Assembly (NCBI GenBank): GCA_950295325.1
Contig: OX485805.1
Coordinates: 4,342,501-4,406,500, forward strand
Length of the DNA: 64,000 nucleotides
Direction: 5' to 3'
Source of the DNA: Polytrichum commune
Taxonomy: Eukaryota; Streptophyta; Polytrichopsida; Polytrichales; Polytrichaceae
Under the pieces are notes generated by a model. The model was not told the DNA's origin. It searched no databases and worked only from the letters and a program-made list of their open reading frames with translations. Each line of letters opens with the position of its first letter. Position 1 is the first letter of the stretch. Position numbers and translations under genes: made by a program. Of this stretch, positions 1 through 12,400 are shown in pieces.

Positions 1-2048
1 AAGGGTTGTCCACTTTATTGTGCTTGCACCCTTGTGGCATCCCGGTGCAAGTAGTAGCAGGTAGAGTAAGAGTAATGGTGTCGACAACACTTTTCTAGTA
101 GTACTTGGATTTGTTGAAATGGAAGGAGAAGCATTCAGTCCGCATCTCTCTCCTATCTGTGTGTTTGAACTAGGATGAAAGTAAACATTCCTTCATTTGG
201 GTGTTGGAATGTGTGCATTAAGGCTTGGGTGTGCGGTTCAGTTGTATTGTTTGTTGTGCTCTCTAGTTGTGTCTACTATGACTTTGCCTTGTTATTCAGG
301 GGGTTCAGGGTTTAAGGGGTGGTGTTGTGGGACAAGGCTCCGCATGCGCAAGGCTCTCTCTCTCTAGAGCTCCATGATAATGAGAGCAAATTAGTCTACT
401 TCCTTATTTGTTCTTGGTACATGTTCTCCATCCCCACTCCATTTCCAATGGCAAGATCCCTCTAATGAGCCAAAGATTAAAAGCAGCCATGGACAAAATC
501 CTAGCAGACTGAGTAGACAACAAGAAAGAACTAACAGTTCCCAAGACAAGACAATAACACAACGTTTTGTTTTAACTCACCAGCGAGTTGTTGTAATACC
601 GGTCCTCTCCTTCACCTCAGGTTCATGGGTCAATTTAGATATACCAACGTCACCAATTTGGTTGAAGAGGCTAGTACCAAATACAAAGGTTCCGAGGCCA
701 AAGCTTGATTTTCCAAGGCCAAGCGTTATGGAGCTATCCACATCACTTCAAAGTATTAACCTAGATAACCTTGTTTGCCTCCAATCCTCTCTTTTGGAGA
801 ATCCTCTTTGTTGAGCTCAATGTTCATGCAATGAGATGGAAGTTCTTTTTAACCACTCACTTTAAAGTGAATCGTTCTATGACCTAGTCGTTGAGGATAA
901 GGGCATGCATGTCAGCCCTCGGCTTTCCTGTTACAAGCTAACATCCTCAAGCATCTGCAACCACCGAGAGCTGGTGAGTGATGAAGGACGTACACTGTCA
1001 GTATGATCGTGTGAGAAGCATGAGGAAGAGTCCCAATGAGTCCAGAGGAATATTTCTGCAAAGGTGGAGCATGTCCTTTTTGAGAGGGAATACTTAGCAG
1101 GGTTTGGGAGATTTTTGAGCTCAACCAGCCAGCTAAAATCTGCCCCTCCACAACTTCAACTGGTTTTTCTTTTCTAGGATTTGACCGGTTGCAAACTTGT
1201 TGCCATTAATTTGGACTGGTCAATATCTTTCTTCTTCTTCTTTTTCAAGTGCTGGCTAATTTCCTCTTCATTGTAATGACGACCGGTTAAAAACTTGGGC
1301 ATTGATAAGTAAGTCAGTTTTTCGATGTAGCAAAATTATATCTACAAACAACGTACACCATTCAACAACAACGTCCAAAGAACATATCGACATACAATAA
1401 AAATATGTAATGATATTAACATCCAACAACAATGATCAACATTTCATTACATACAAGAAACAACAACAATGATCAACAGTTTATCCATAGCGGGAGTTGA
1501 ACCTAAAATAACCCATCAACCGGTTGATGGCTGTGGTTTTACTCTTCTATCATACCTAGGTCTTAAAACCTCATATTAGATTTGAGGCCACAACATGATA
1601 AAAGAGTAACCTAACATAGCATACTCTATACAAAAATGAAATTCATCAATTGTTAGAGTCAAAATCAACAGTATCATCTTCACCTGCAAGAGGAAAACAC
1701 CCTAAAAGGTATCTTTGTGGATGTGAAAACAATCATCTAAACTTTGTAGAGTTCCTCCATAGAGCTATGGCTTCCATTAGTACATTATCAAGATCACCAT
1801 GAAGATCTTCCATAGACACACTCATAATACATTCCAAACGCTAGCCGTCAACAATGAAATGCAATAATGAAGCAAAAGTTTTGCTTCTCCACCATTCACC
1901 AAATCGCTACAAGCCTACAACGAACACATAACCTAAACCCTAGAACCAGATGATATCCAGCCCTAGATGAATCAAACCGGATGAAATCTGCCTATTTCAC
2001 AATTCATCCGGGTAAAAATCCTCCTCCTCAAAATGGTTGCCGGTTGAA

Positions 2049-2099
<51 letters not shown>

Positions 2100-2216
2100 T
2101 TTATTTTAAAGCACCAATTTCACATCCTCCACTTTCCCAATTCAATCAGGCTCTTCACAAAACCAACCGGCCGCCATTACACTAAATACCGGTTCTCCCC
2201 AGACATTGATACTCAG
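1..2216. other. Gene-poor left edge, no supported gene
   Basis: Short open frames here have no recognisable family, no consistent splice structure and no coding-like composition. The stretch 1170-2200 is notable only for repeated CCGGTT or AACCGGTT motifs (near 1173, 1280, 1513, 2040 and 2189) that also recur inside the Mutator-type MITE at 2251-2475. This suggests it is decayed DNA of the same transposon group. A TA microsatellite closes the region. Confidence 0.5.
2054..2096. repeat. (TA)n microsatellite
   Basis: About 21 uninterrupted TA dinucleotides. An open frame runs through it on the plus strand but is an artefact of the alternating Ile-Tyr reading. Confidence 0.97.
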
Positions 2217-2250
2217 GGCCACTTCACACACAAGACTGAAGGCCCGTGAC

Positions 2251-2475
2251 TAGTGATTGGGGAGATTTTTAGGTATAATCAGTTGAGATCCTAGTGTTTG
2301 CAAGTCCAACCGGTTACATGTTGACAACCTTCAGTTTTCCTTCATTAAATTGGGGTATATTCTATAAATTCCTCTAAAGTGATAAGTAATTTTCCTGCAA
2401 TTGTCAACTTCAACCAGTTATTTCTCAAACTCAACCGGTTCATCTATAACTAACTGCCAGTTCTCCCCGATCATA
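2251..2475 (+). mobile_element. Mutator-type MITE, copy A
   Basis: A 225-bp non-autonomous element with imperfect terminal inverted repeats; the left end reads TAGTGATTGGGGAGA and the right end TCTCCCCGATCATA. It is flanked by a perfect 9-bp direct repeat, GCCCGTGAC, at 2242-2250 and 2476-2484. Two further copies lie at 6646-6857 (inverted) and 37797-38021 and also carry 9-bp flanking duplications. A 9-bp target duplication is the hallmark of Mutator-like elements, so I infer mobilisation by a MULE transposase encoded elsewhere. The interior holds no coding capacity and has several AACCGGTT-like palindromes. Confidence 0.85.
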
Positions 2476-2906
2476 GCCCGTGACCATTGCAATCTAAGAG
2501 CTCTCATTGGTCAAAAGGGCGGAGACCGTCCAAGTTCACTTCACACACAAAGGTGAAGGCCTAAAGGCCCAAAGAAGGCTTCATGGATGAAAAGTCTACA
2601 TAGAGTCCTACTTTGGATAAGGTTTCATGGTCTCATGGAATTTTCGTCAGACCCACCTCCGAGAGGTGGGCATGACGCAAATTCCGGGAGACCATGAATT
2701 TTATTTTAAATTTTAAATTTTTTTCCTAGCAGGACGGATTTCAGGACAAATTGCAAGTCAAAATTCAGATGAGATTCCAGGACAAAAAAACATCACCAAG
2801 TAATTCTCTTAAATAGATAGAGTTTGAGACATATTATATTAAACCAAATCCTTCCCTCTTTTTCGGCCAACTAACAATGCAATGGTCCCACAACATGGTC
2901 CATTCT

Positions 2907-3036
2907 CACTTCACACTATGCTCGAGGGCCCATGACTATATAAAACAACTTTCCCAACACCCATGATACGGCCTTTGGATGAGAGTCAAGGGTCCTCACC
3001 ATTTCAAGGTCACGCTCTTGGCTCATGTGTGAAGTG
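2907..3036. mobile_element. Small MITE-like inverted repeat (CACTTCACAC ends)
   Basis: The ends start with CACTTCACAC at 2907-2916 and its complement at 3027-3036, and the similarity continues inward for about 30 bp with mismatches. A related element with degenerate ends lies at 52337-52451 and shares the internal words GGCCTTTGGATGAG and TTTCAAGGTCAC/TTTCATGGTCAC. No target duplication was identified. Related CACTTCACACACAA words also flank the MULE MITE at 2251. Confidence 0.55.
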
Positions 3037-3171
3037 GCCCTTACCTTAAACCATGTGGATACTATGTGCACTTCAAACTCCAGAGGGGATTTTGGTTTTA
3101 GGATTGGCTAAGGAATCATCTCATCTGATTCTCAGTTGCAAAATGTCTTGCAAAATGTCCAAACTCTCAAT

Positions 3172-3480
3172 TCAAATTTCAAAGAGGTGAAATGCAAAAT
3201 TTACGGGAGTCAAAACAAAGACACACAACAAAACTTGTGTTACATTAGCAAACCTATGATGAAGCATCAACAAAAATCGAACCTCTCCCAATTTAATTAT
3301 GATTATTAAAAGCACATATATGTTGATTCCATGATTAAATACATATAACCTTTCCAAGTGTGCTCATTATTGAGTGTGAAGCACTTAATAAAATTTGAAG
3401 ACGTAGTCTAATCTCTTTTAAACATGTGTTCATATGGTGTTTGTCCTTTGGATGTCAGCTAATCACACACATATCAATCA
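3172..3480 (-). repeat. Dispersed repeat, one arm of the long-inverted-repeat family
   Basis: This matches, with divergence, the right arm of the element at 29753-30824. Shared words include TGTTACATTAGCAAA, AATTATGATTAT, GTTGATT and GAAGACGTAGTC in the same order. Other relatives lie near 10462, 27300, 52785 and 63521. The small minus-strand open frame inside it is not credible as a gene. Confidence 0.6.
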
Positions 3481-6400
3481 GACTCTAAACCTCATGGTGT
3501 CACACATGTGGCAACCAAAGTGCATGTGACTCTACAGTCAACAAGAAATGACTCCATGCAAGAGTGTGGGTTGACTTCTTTGCTTGGTTTACATTGATGG
3601 CAAAAACCAATGATATAAGGAAGAGTAATGTGACAAGGAGGAGTGAGATTTGAACTAAGAACATCCATTCCCTAGGGTTTTGGGATATTAGAGAGTGAAT
3701 GACATTATCAGGGTTGATAGTACAAAATTTCTAGGTTGTATAGGTTTTGGATTAAGAAAAGTAACCCGAACAACACCCGCATACTTTGCTGCATGTCCAT
3801 TTAAGAAGAGTGACCACATACGGCCCACACACCATACTTAACGTATGCAAAGGACAGCAACAATGGTGAGCCTGTGGTACTCCGCCATTTTGTATTTGAC
3901 TGAAGCATCTGATCTCAAGTAGATTATGTTGGCCAATGTATCCCAAGTAAGACAGACTCCAAGCCATTGACTATTCTGGAGTGGAAACTAAGTTATTCAA
4001 GCAGGCCTTAGAAAACACAAAAAAGAAAAGAAAAAAGGATCCAATTGTCAATCTACAAAGTAGCATTATCAAGGGCTGAGAGTCAGCCAACTACCAGGGC
4101 CTGTGTATGCAGCTTTGAGTAAAAACTCAAAAGGCAAGTGATGGCATTTAACTGCAACCCTGCATTTTTCACTGACTGGGCAGTTAAGGCATTCAAACAC
4201 ATACCGGTTCCAAGGTTGGCATTTATGAACCGCTCGTGGAGACAAGTATTTTGAGGTCATTCACACTCATGCACATGACAGGCTCCGATTGACTGTGTCT
4301 GGAGGGTTAAAGTGATGATAATCGCAACCTCTACGAAAACTGCGAAAAATGTCTAGGTACTGCCCGAAAATAGTGTCAGCACTTGGTGTTAGTTGTGCGC
4401 CTCTCATGGAAATAACCTAAAATAAGGTAGAAATGCCATAACCATTGAAAATGAGGTGATTTGCATTGAAGATCTGGTCTGACAATTATGAGATAATTTT
4501 CCAAGATAGACGAGAAGGATTCATGAAGAATGCAAGTTGTTTCATATTTTTTTGCCCTATACAAAAAATGCTACAATTTTTCAAAGTGGAAAGTTGTCCA
4601 ACCCCCTACTTGTTCACTAGATTCTCCCTACACCGAACACGGTAATCCGCATTTCCATATAGAACATCGTCTAAATCGGTCATCTCGTGAGTACATTAAC
4701 ACTTGACTCCCATTGGCTACATTAAGTGTACACGCATTGAAGTTGCCGCCGAGCCATGGTCCGTTTAAGAAATGGCACTACACCAATACGACGGCGGTCT
4801 AGTGCACGGCTAGAGGGTGGTTAACGGGTTATGGTATTTCTACCTTATGTATAATCTTGTAAGTTACTACTAGGTTCCCACAGCACATACGAAGTACAAT
4901 AAATGTGTCATTCGAACATGATGGCGTCCTATGTGGCGTTGGCATCCTATGTGGCGTTGGCATGGCCCCGCCCGCCCATGGACCCGTCCCCGTGTCCTTG
5001 CCATGCACAACCGGCCGGACCCACGACTTCGACTCGGCAAGGGTAGGGTTGGGCCCTCCCGACTCGGCCTAACCTCCGTTCCCTGACGCCAATGGAGCTT
5101 GCTCATGACGTTGCAGTTCCGGTAGCTTGCACCTCCATCGACGGAGATCGTTGTCATCGTCGTCTCATAACTCCGATGGGACGTGTTACACTGCACTGGG
5201 TGGATGTCATTAGTGACCATGTCCTTCATTACTCAAAATAATCATCGATTTGCATGTTCTTCTAATTGGAAAGATGGCTTAGGTTGTAGTTGTTTTAGTC
5301 TCACGCGCGTCCTTTGCCTCCCTTTCTATGATTATGTTGTATTGTGTGTTTAGTGTTTATGTTGTGGTGTGTTGTTTTACGGAGTGTTTTTGTTGCGGCC
5401 ATTTCTCATGGTTGGTGCACGTGGTTAGGGTGTTTGTGGTTTTGGGTTTTTCAATTTCTAAGCCATGTCCAACGAAAAAGACATGGCCAGCAGCGGCTTA
5501 AATGACGACGACCTCCATGAGTTATTGGAGCCACTTGACGTTAATCTAGGGACAAGCCCGACCAAATTGAGATTACCATACAAAATTAAACCATGTTCAA
5601 GGTTCTGCACTGTGTCTTTCAATGCTTGCAAGAGTTCCGCCTCCCTTTGTGGATCGGAGGTTCTATCGGGGTTGGGTTTATCGTCTTGATAGGGAGACAT
5701 TTCAATAGCGTCATGTAGCACCATTTTGCTTGCAACATAAGACATGACTTTAAAGTGAGAGGAATTACAATACATAATCACCCTAAACCTAAAATCGTTG
5801 TGAAACAAGATCCTATCCTATACCTTAAAATCTAATTGGTGTGAAAGGCAAGGAAGACATAGTACCTCAAGCGAATGGCAAGGAAGCCTTGCTCACACGA
5901 AGATTGGCAGCCGTTGTAACCAATACATTTTATAGGTTTACCCATCCTGCAACTGCACGATTGGTATGACATGTTGCAACAACACGCTGGATTTGACATA
6001 CTGCTGCCATACGCTCCAAATGACGTCCTACAATCCCGTCTTACTATTCCATCCCAATCTCCTAACTCAATAGCACTTTGGCAATGCAAGGAATAGTGGA
6101 AAGCACATGGAATGCATGAAGGAGACTACAAAACCCTAAAACCGCTACCCTAAACTCCTAAATTGTCTTCAGTTTTGAGGACCCGCAAACCGAGGACAAT
6201 TTGAGATGGCCTTACATCACACAACAAAGGCAAGATGTTCTATGCGTCTTCAATAACGAAGACCTGAAAACTGAGGAGATTTTGAAATGGTTTTGTAAGA
6301 CAAAGCAAACTGTAGAACACAAATGAGACGACAACACCAATCTTTGTCTACAAAGGCGCTGGGTCGGGGTCGCAGAGCCATGGGTCCAGCTGGTCGCGCG

Positions 6401-6645
6401 CAACGAGGGCATAGGGACGGGCGGGACCATGCCAACGCCACGTAGGACACTGTTGAGTTCGAATGACGCATTTAACATCCTGCCAACACATGCAAAGGTA
6501 ACCAATAAACGGCAAAATAAGTATAAGGTGAGATAGGTAATCCATCAATTTTAGAGTTACGTACTCAATCGAAAGCAAGCAATCAAAAACTAGAATGAAA
6601 TAGAGAAGAACTCACGCATGCAGCAATAGCCAAATGGTAGGAAGC
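3481..6645. other. Intergenic, decayed repeats, no supported gene
   Basis: Several open frames of 60-119 codons occur on the minus strand, the longest at 4870-5229 and 5458-5808. None shows a recognisable domain or a spliceable extension. A locally GC-richer patch lies at 4960-5160. Imperfect direct repeats about 79 bp apart occur at 6168-6213 and 6246-6293. I read this as old transposon debris, but I cannot name the family. Confidence 0.45.
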
Positions 6646-6857
6646 TATAATTGGGGAGAACCGGCAGTTAGTTACAGATGAACCGGTTGAGTTTGAGAAA
6701 TAACCAGTGGAGGTTGACAACTGCAGGAAAATTACCAATTATTTTAGAGGAATTTATAGAATATAAAGGAAAACCAAAGGATGTCAACATGTAACCGGTT
6801 GGACTTGCAAACACTAGGATCTCAATCGATTATGTCCGAAAATCTCCCCGATCACTG
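6646..6857 (-). mobile_element. Mutator-type MITE, copy B (inverted)
   Basis: A 212-bp copy of the family at 2251 in the opposite orientation. The ends read TATAATTGGGGAGA and TCTCCCCGATCACTG. Flanking 9-mers are GTAGGAAGC (6637-6645) and GTGGGAAGC (6858-6866), which match at 8 of 9 positions and are read as an aged target duplication. No coding capacity. Confidence 0.83.
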
Positions 6858-6928
6858 GTGGGAAGCCATTTGACCTTGGGTTCATCCACAATATGGACAT
6901 CCCCACCAACTTCATTAGTGGATCCTTG

Positions 6929-7148
6929 GTACATTGATTATCTCAATTAGTGTGTGTTACCATTCAGAGTTACACAGTGCTATAACTATTTAATGAGAAT
7001 GTAATATTTTACCAAGAAAAAGTAAATTATGTTTTATGATGTTCAACCTATTGGTCTTTCGTTAATAAAACTTGAACTCCTGAGTAAGACATTATTGCAC
7101 TGCATAACTCCGAATAGTAACATATGCTAATTAGGATAATCAATGTAC
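6929..7148. mobile_element. MITE with about 57-bp terminal inverted repeats
   Basis: The left end begins GTACATTGATTATC and the right end is its exact complement. The similarity runs about 57 bp inward with a few mismatches. The AT-rich 100-bp core resembles the core of the MITE at 10221-10447; both contain TTACACA, a CTATA-CTATTTA block and a TATTTTACCAA block. It is therefore probably a diverged member of the same superfamily. No coding capacity and no confident target duplication. Confidence 0.75.
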
Positions 7149-7347
7149 TGATCTCCAAACATGATGGCAAAACGCATGCAAATTGTTATATACCTAGCGT
7201 GTTTACTAAGACCAGTAGAGGAAAAAAAAATCCCGAAATAAGAACAAAAGTCTAAATTTCTAAATTTCTACTAAAAATTTACTAATTTCTACAAAATTTA
7301 GAGGGTTTCTTGAAATTTCTGGTGTGTTGCTGCAATTTCTGAAAATA

Positions 7348-8401
7348 CACCCTAACCTTGATAATGTCACACCCTCCGTTTCACCAAAAAGTGTGATATA
7401 AACAAGGTGTGACATACTTGATAATGTCACATTTTGTGCATAATGTGATATTATCAAAAAATATGTAGAAAATCAAAATATAATTACAATTTTTTTTAAA
7501 AATAACAAATACGAGACTTCAATGTTTTTGAATGTAAAATCTAATTCAAAATTGTGAATAACAACAAGAGCACATCATAATGTGTCATTGAGATCAGGTA
7601 AAGACCTCTCACTAGAGACAAAGAAGCTTCTAATGTCACATTGTTTTGTTGATGTTAAATGTGCAACACCAATTCTAATGAGTTTGTCATGGATTTTTTC
7701 CATTTCTAACAACTCATGAGTGCTGAAAATCTGAGATCCTTGGCTAGCCATAAAATTCAAAACATCTTTAGCATATTTTTGTGCATTGCTTAGCTTCACT
7801 ACTTTAGACTCATCATCACTGCTATCAACAATCAATGGGTCCACTTCCATGGAATCAAGAACATGTTCGCCATCTTGCACTAATTGCACAAGCTCCTCAG
7901 TAGAAAATTCCACCTCAAAATCATCTTCACCTTCCATGTTTATGTACTCCAAAGGACAAAGCTTTTCTACAAGCTTGCCTTCAACATCCAAACCCAAATT
8001 TAATGCGGCGATGAGTCTACCCAGTTCCAAAGTTGCTTCCTCCATTTTGGACTTCATACGTTCATCAAGATTGTTTATATCTGCATTCCACTCTGCAGGC
8101 AATATGGTGGACTTTCTCCAACAATTTCTAATGGTTTGATCATCTAATTCAAGATTCAAGCGGAAGCAGGTGAAGATGCCGACGTCATCCATAGAATTTG
8201 TTGTCCATCCGGCCTTTTTTCATCCATGTTACTTGTTATTATCACACTTACACTACAAATTTTGAAAAAAAAATGTGACATTATCAAGGGTGATAGTGAT
8301 AATAACGAGGGAGTTTTACACTATGGAAATCGGTTTCAAACTTTTAGGTGACAATATCAAGGTGTTCTATTAACAAGTGTGATATTATCAAGGTTAGGGT
8401 G
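7348..8401 (-). mobile_element. Short pogo/Tigger-like DNA transposon with intact ends
   Basis: A 1054-bp element with inverted ends CACCCTAACCTTGATAAT at 7348 and the complement at 8401, the match extending about 25 bp with one difference. It is bounded by TA at 7346-7347 and 8402-8403, the TA duplication expected of the Tc1/mariner-pogo superfamily. Subterminal copies of TTGATAATGTCACA-type words occur inside both ends and are probable transposase binding sites. It encodes only the C-terminal part of a transposase (7575-8192), so it is non-autonomous. A related longer element lies at 50289-51989. Confidence 0.85.
7575..8192 (-). pseudogene. C-terminal fragment of a pogo/Tigger-like (CENP-B-type) transposase
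   Basis: An uninterrupted 205-codon frame inside the pogo-like element. Its start matches the segment after the catalytic domain, with TIRNCWRKSTILP around residues 20-32, the I-x-N-C-W motif common to Tigger-type transposases. It is followed by an acidic, Ser/Glu-rich tail, and the C terminus has a QCDIRSFF stretch reminiscent of the terminal DFF-type motif of the family. The helix-turn-helix DNA-binding region and the whole DDE catalytic domain are missing. The pseudogene at 51032-51658, followed downstream, shows the same order (CWR motif, WN-D, MEGE, ELV), confirming homology. The open frame could be chance survival in a young element; expression as a small protein is possible but unsupported. 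Confidence 0.75.
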
Positions 8402-8478
8402 TATAAGCAAGGATGGACTCCCAAAGCCATTCTTGTGCATACGTAACATCAACTTGGAATCAAACTTGAGGATATATA

Positions 8479-8512
8479 TATTTATTATTTATTATTTATT
8501 ATTTATTATTTT
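8479..8512. repeat. TTATTTA microsatellite-like repeat
   Basis: Four to five copies of a TTATTATTTA-type unit ending in an oligo-T tract. Simple-sequence DNA just outside the pogo-like element. Confidence 0.85.
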
Positions 8513-8611
8513 TTTGAGACAGAAGGCCGACATGCCAGTGCCAAAGCACAGGAGGCAGTTCACCACCTGGCAAGTTTTCCGTCAAGTAGAGAGCAACCTG
8601 AGGATCTTGAA

Positions 8612-8951
8612 CTACACTAGATGTGATATTTAGTGTCATATAGAAGAATTTAATGCCACTATGGTACCTTTTTGGATGACACTTCTTAACCATAAGTGAA
8701 CGAATTTTGTCACGGATGATGGATAAATCATTCATTGGCCAAAAACTCATCTTCTCTTGTCAAGAACTTGTGATACAATATTGTCATGGAGGATTAAAAT
8801 TTGGATGAAAAATCACTTGGTAAAGTGATAGTCATTGCACCACCCCAAAAAATTTACAAGGAATGACAAATACTGCTGGGTTGACATTTAGTGTTGCTGA
8901 TACCGTACTGCAGTTTACAATTAGTATTGAGCACTAAATATCATACTTGGT
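8612..8951. mobile_element. MITE of the CTACACTAAATATGATATTTAGTG family, copy 1
   Basis: The ends read CTACACTAGATGTGATATTT and, complemented from the right, CTACACCAAGTATGATATTT. Each end is itself nearly palindromic (ACTAAATATGATATTTAGT). Related copies lie at 10221-10447, 45526-45766 and 49987-52035. The 340-bp body has no coding capacity. Confidence 0.75.
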
Positions 8952-9478
8952 GTAGCTAATGAATTTGAGGAGTCCTGCCACATGCTGGTGTAATAGGTGC
9001 TCAATTTACTTAGCCATGATGGCAGTGAGGTGGGTACTAGGTGCCTAGTTCAACCAATGAGAAGGCGACACGTGTCCATTACTGGACACATTGGTCAAGC
9101 CATGACATGATCATAAACTATGGATGATACTGTGCCTCCTCATATCCAATCAGAAATAGACATGTCAGCAAATTCACTTGGCCTGACCACTACCAACACT
9201 GTAATTGTGAATAAGAGATGCCATGTCAGGTCCAGCCAACCTTAAAGTAGTCCGCATGCTAAAAATCTAAGTGACTAGAAATTGCTTCCTAGAAAATGCC
9301 ACCACTGTCTTCATCTTACTTAGAAGGTACACAAAAGGACCACGTTCCCAATCCTTACTTTGAAGGGACAGAATCATGTCCAATGTTCGGACTGTTTAGG
9401 GGTTTAATGATTATAAAGAATTGTTGCAATGTTGTGGTTTGTAACTCTATGTGATTCATAGGAATTCGGAACCGCAAA

Positions 9479-12400
9479 TTACGACTCCTGGTGGATGCGG
9501 AGTTCATGCCTCCTTGTTCGCACAAGTGGCCGCCCAACTCGACGACGTCTACCAACCAAGGCATCAGAAAGACAGTCTACAGCATTGTCAATGGTATCAG
9601 CTGTGCTGTCTAGGTTAAAATTAGCTAACAAAGGAATTTGATGAAGCTCACGTAGCAATTGCCCTGCTGCCGCTGCTGTGCATGTCTTCTCTATTGAGGG
9701 TTGTGGGCTGCAATCACAATCATTCAAATCATGTTAAAGTCATGTTGTGTCCACCACTTTTGTAACTTGATAAGATGTTAAGAGTTATCCTTTACTTCAA
9801 CTGGATTTTTGGTTAGGAGTTGGTTGAACTGCGTACATGACCTTCCATGTTCAGTAAGTTTTTGATGCATGCTTGAAAGTAGTGTGGAGGTTTGAACAAA
9901 GAACATTTTTATATCGCTTCATTGAGGGTCAAACTCAGTTTGGCATGCCAAGGGGTGCTAAAATGAGTTTGACCATCAATGAACCAAAATAGGTTGCTCT
10001 TTATTCAGAATTTAAACACTACCTCCAGTTATGCACCACGAATAAAATTATTGTTAATACATTAAAAAAAAACAATCAGTGGAAAATCGAAGGGAACTCC
10101 CAATTTTGTAAGTTGATAGGCTTTAGTAATGGAAGGCTTCTACATTGGAACAACATGACCCACTGAACATGTCAGGCTCTTCTTGTGACCAGCCTTTCAC
10201 CTGCCTCTTACTCTCTGCAGAACTACACTAAATATGATATTTAGTGTCACTCACTATTTGGAATTACACAAAGCTATATCTATTTACTGTATAGTTCGTA
10301 TTTTACCAACAAATGTTAAATTGGTTGTTTGGACATTATAGAACATTAACAAATTTACTTGGTAAAACATAACATCAATAGTAAAAAGATGTAGCACTGT
10401 GAAAATCCAAATAGTGAGTGACACTAAATATGATGTTCAGTGTAGTTTATGTAGTAGATCAAGGTACACCTATATTTGAGTGGTGTGTAATTAGGTGTGG
10501 ATTTAAGAGTGGACACCAAAAAGACATGTTTTCAGAAGAGATTGGACTATGTGCTTAGAATGTCACAACTACTATAGGTTGAACTAGTCAACATAATTGG
10601 GGGTACGTAGATGATCATTTAAGAAGAAAGAGAATTTTCACCTAGATGATGAATAATATCTTCACATAAGCTCCAAAAACTGGGAGGAAAATGACTGCGG
10701 CCTCTTTGTATTTGCTACTCATCTTGAACTGCCTAATTGCATGTTTAAAATCTTAAGAGAAGTGGGATTAATAGGAGAATAACCTTGTAAGACCTTACAT
10801 CTTGTTTTTAAGATGCCAATTCAATTACTCATCTAAAGACAACCTCAAGCATAATTAGCTCAAACCACCCAAAAATTATGTTGCTCACCGCAAACCGTGG
10901 ATAGAGGAAAATTCATCTGGTGAGAGTGCTACACATGGCATGCCACTTCCTTCCCAAACAACATCTGCACGCTCCTACATGTATAAAAATCCACATTTCT
11001 GTCATGATTCAGCACAAACTCAAAAAACAACCTGCACAAATTAGTAGCAGCTTTTGAGCATCACCTGTCAACCCAAGGAGATGAACGTTTTGCCAACCAT
11101 GAAAATGGAGAATGTTCTTCAGGAAGAGAACCATGATCAACAAGATAATCAAACGGAAATCACACCCACTGATTGACACTCATGGCAGTTACAATTTGTG
11201 AGTCTGTTCCTGAGATCAATGACTTTTCAAATATCCAGTACCAAAATATGACCAAAATTCAGAGGCAAACCTGAAGCCGGCTGACCATGGCTTTGGAGTT
11301 GCTCCAAGTACCATCAATCAAAATGAAGTGAAGTGGTGCACCTCTGTCGTTCAAGGACTGGAGTGGCATTCCCAAAAAGTAGGTGAGAGTAAAGCCAGTC
11401 CAACATAAAAAATGCAGGAGCTCTTGCAAAGCAGAATCAAACACCACTTTTTTGTTCAGTTGAAAAATATCGAGAGACCCACCTCAGACTCCAGGTGATT
11501 CCGTTCAATCAACTCTGCTGGTAAATTTATTTTGCTCACATTGATTTCCTGTTCATTTTTTGATGGATACACACACCAAACTCGATTCCTCCCTGCAAAC
11601 CAAAAGCAAAAAGCACATCAATACAAGAAGACAAAATTAACTTCAAAGGAAGAGTGTACTGAGACAGAAATTTCTGATTTAGACAGGAGACATAAAACCA
11701 TCAGTAACTCCCATTCAAACCTCCCATGCTTTTAGTGGACTGAGAAAAGTTCGGCCAGGGCAGCAAATTTGTAGCTTTTCACAAAGCCTAGGATCAAACC
11801 TGCCTGTTGGAAGGCAGACCACATGGCATCTTCGTGTAGTTCGATTCCACATACACAAAGCTGGACTTGATCCCCTAAAGCTTGCCACAGCAGCTTGCCT
11901 GTATTATTTTTCCGCAAAAAATCCTGTGAAAATCCAGTGGCTCAGCACAGCAGATACTTACAATTTTTGGGAACAAAAACCAGTTTATCAAGTTCATCAT
12001 TTTCCAGTAAGTATTATTGCATTAAATACATCAATATCTACTTGTTTCATTTTTAAGGGACTTTCGCTCTTGTACCTTTGGGTGCATGAAGACCCAAAGT
12101 TGCACGCCCTTCCATAAAGACCCCTTCACTAAGGCCTCACACATGCAGTCCTGTGTAGGTAGCCAGCACTGCAACACACTTCATAGTCAAAATAATATAA
12201 AAAAAGAAATATCTTTCACCCACATTATGAAACATGTGGATTACTTCTTATTCCTGAATTTGCATAAAGAAAATGCATAGTGTACGATACTTCATGACCA
12301 TATATACACAGTTCTACTTTTTTTAAACAGTTGGACAAACACCCTTAATGAATGCTTTTTCCCACTGTTAAAACATGATCTTGCTGCAAGTAGACCGAGA

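Noticed and set aside
4870-5229. 119-codon Arg/Gly-rich minus-strand frame
   Set aside because: Arises in a local GC-rich patch, contains a short internal repeat, and has no family or splice signal that would make it a gene.
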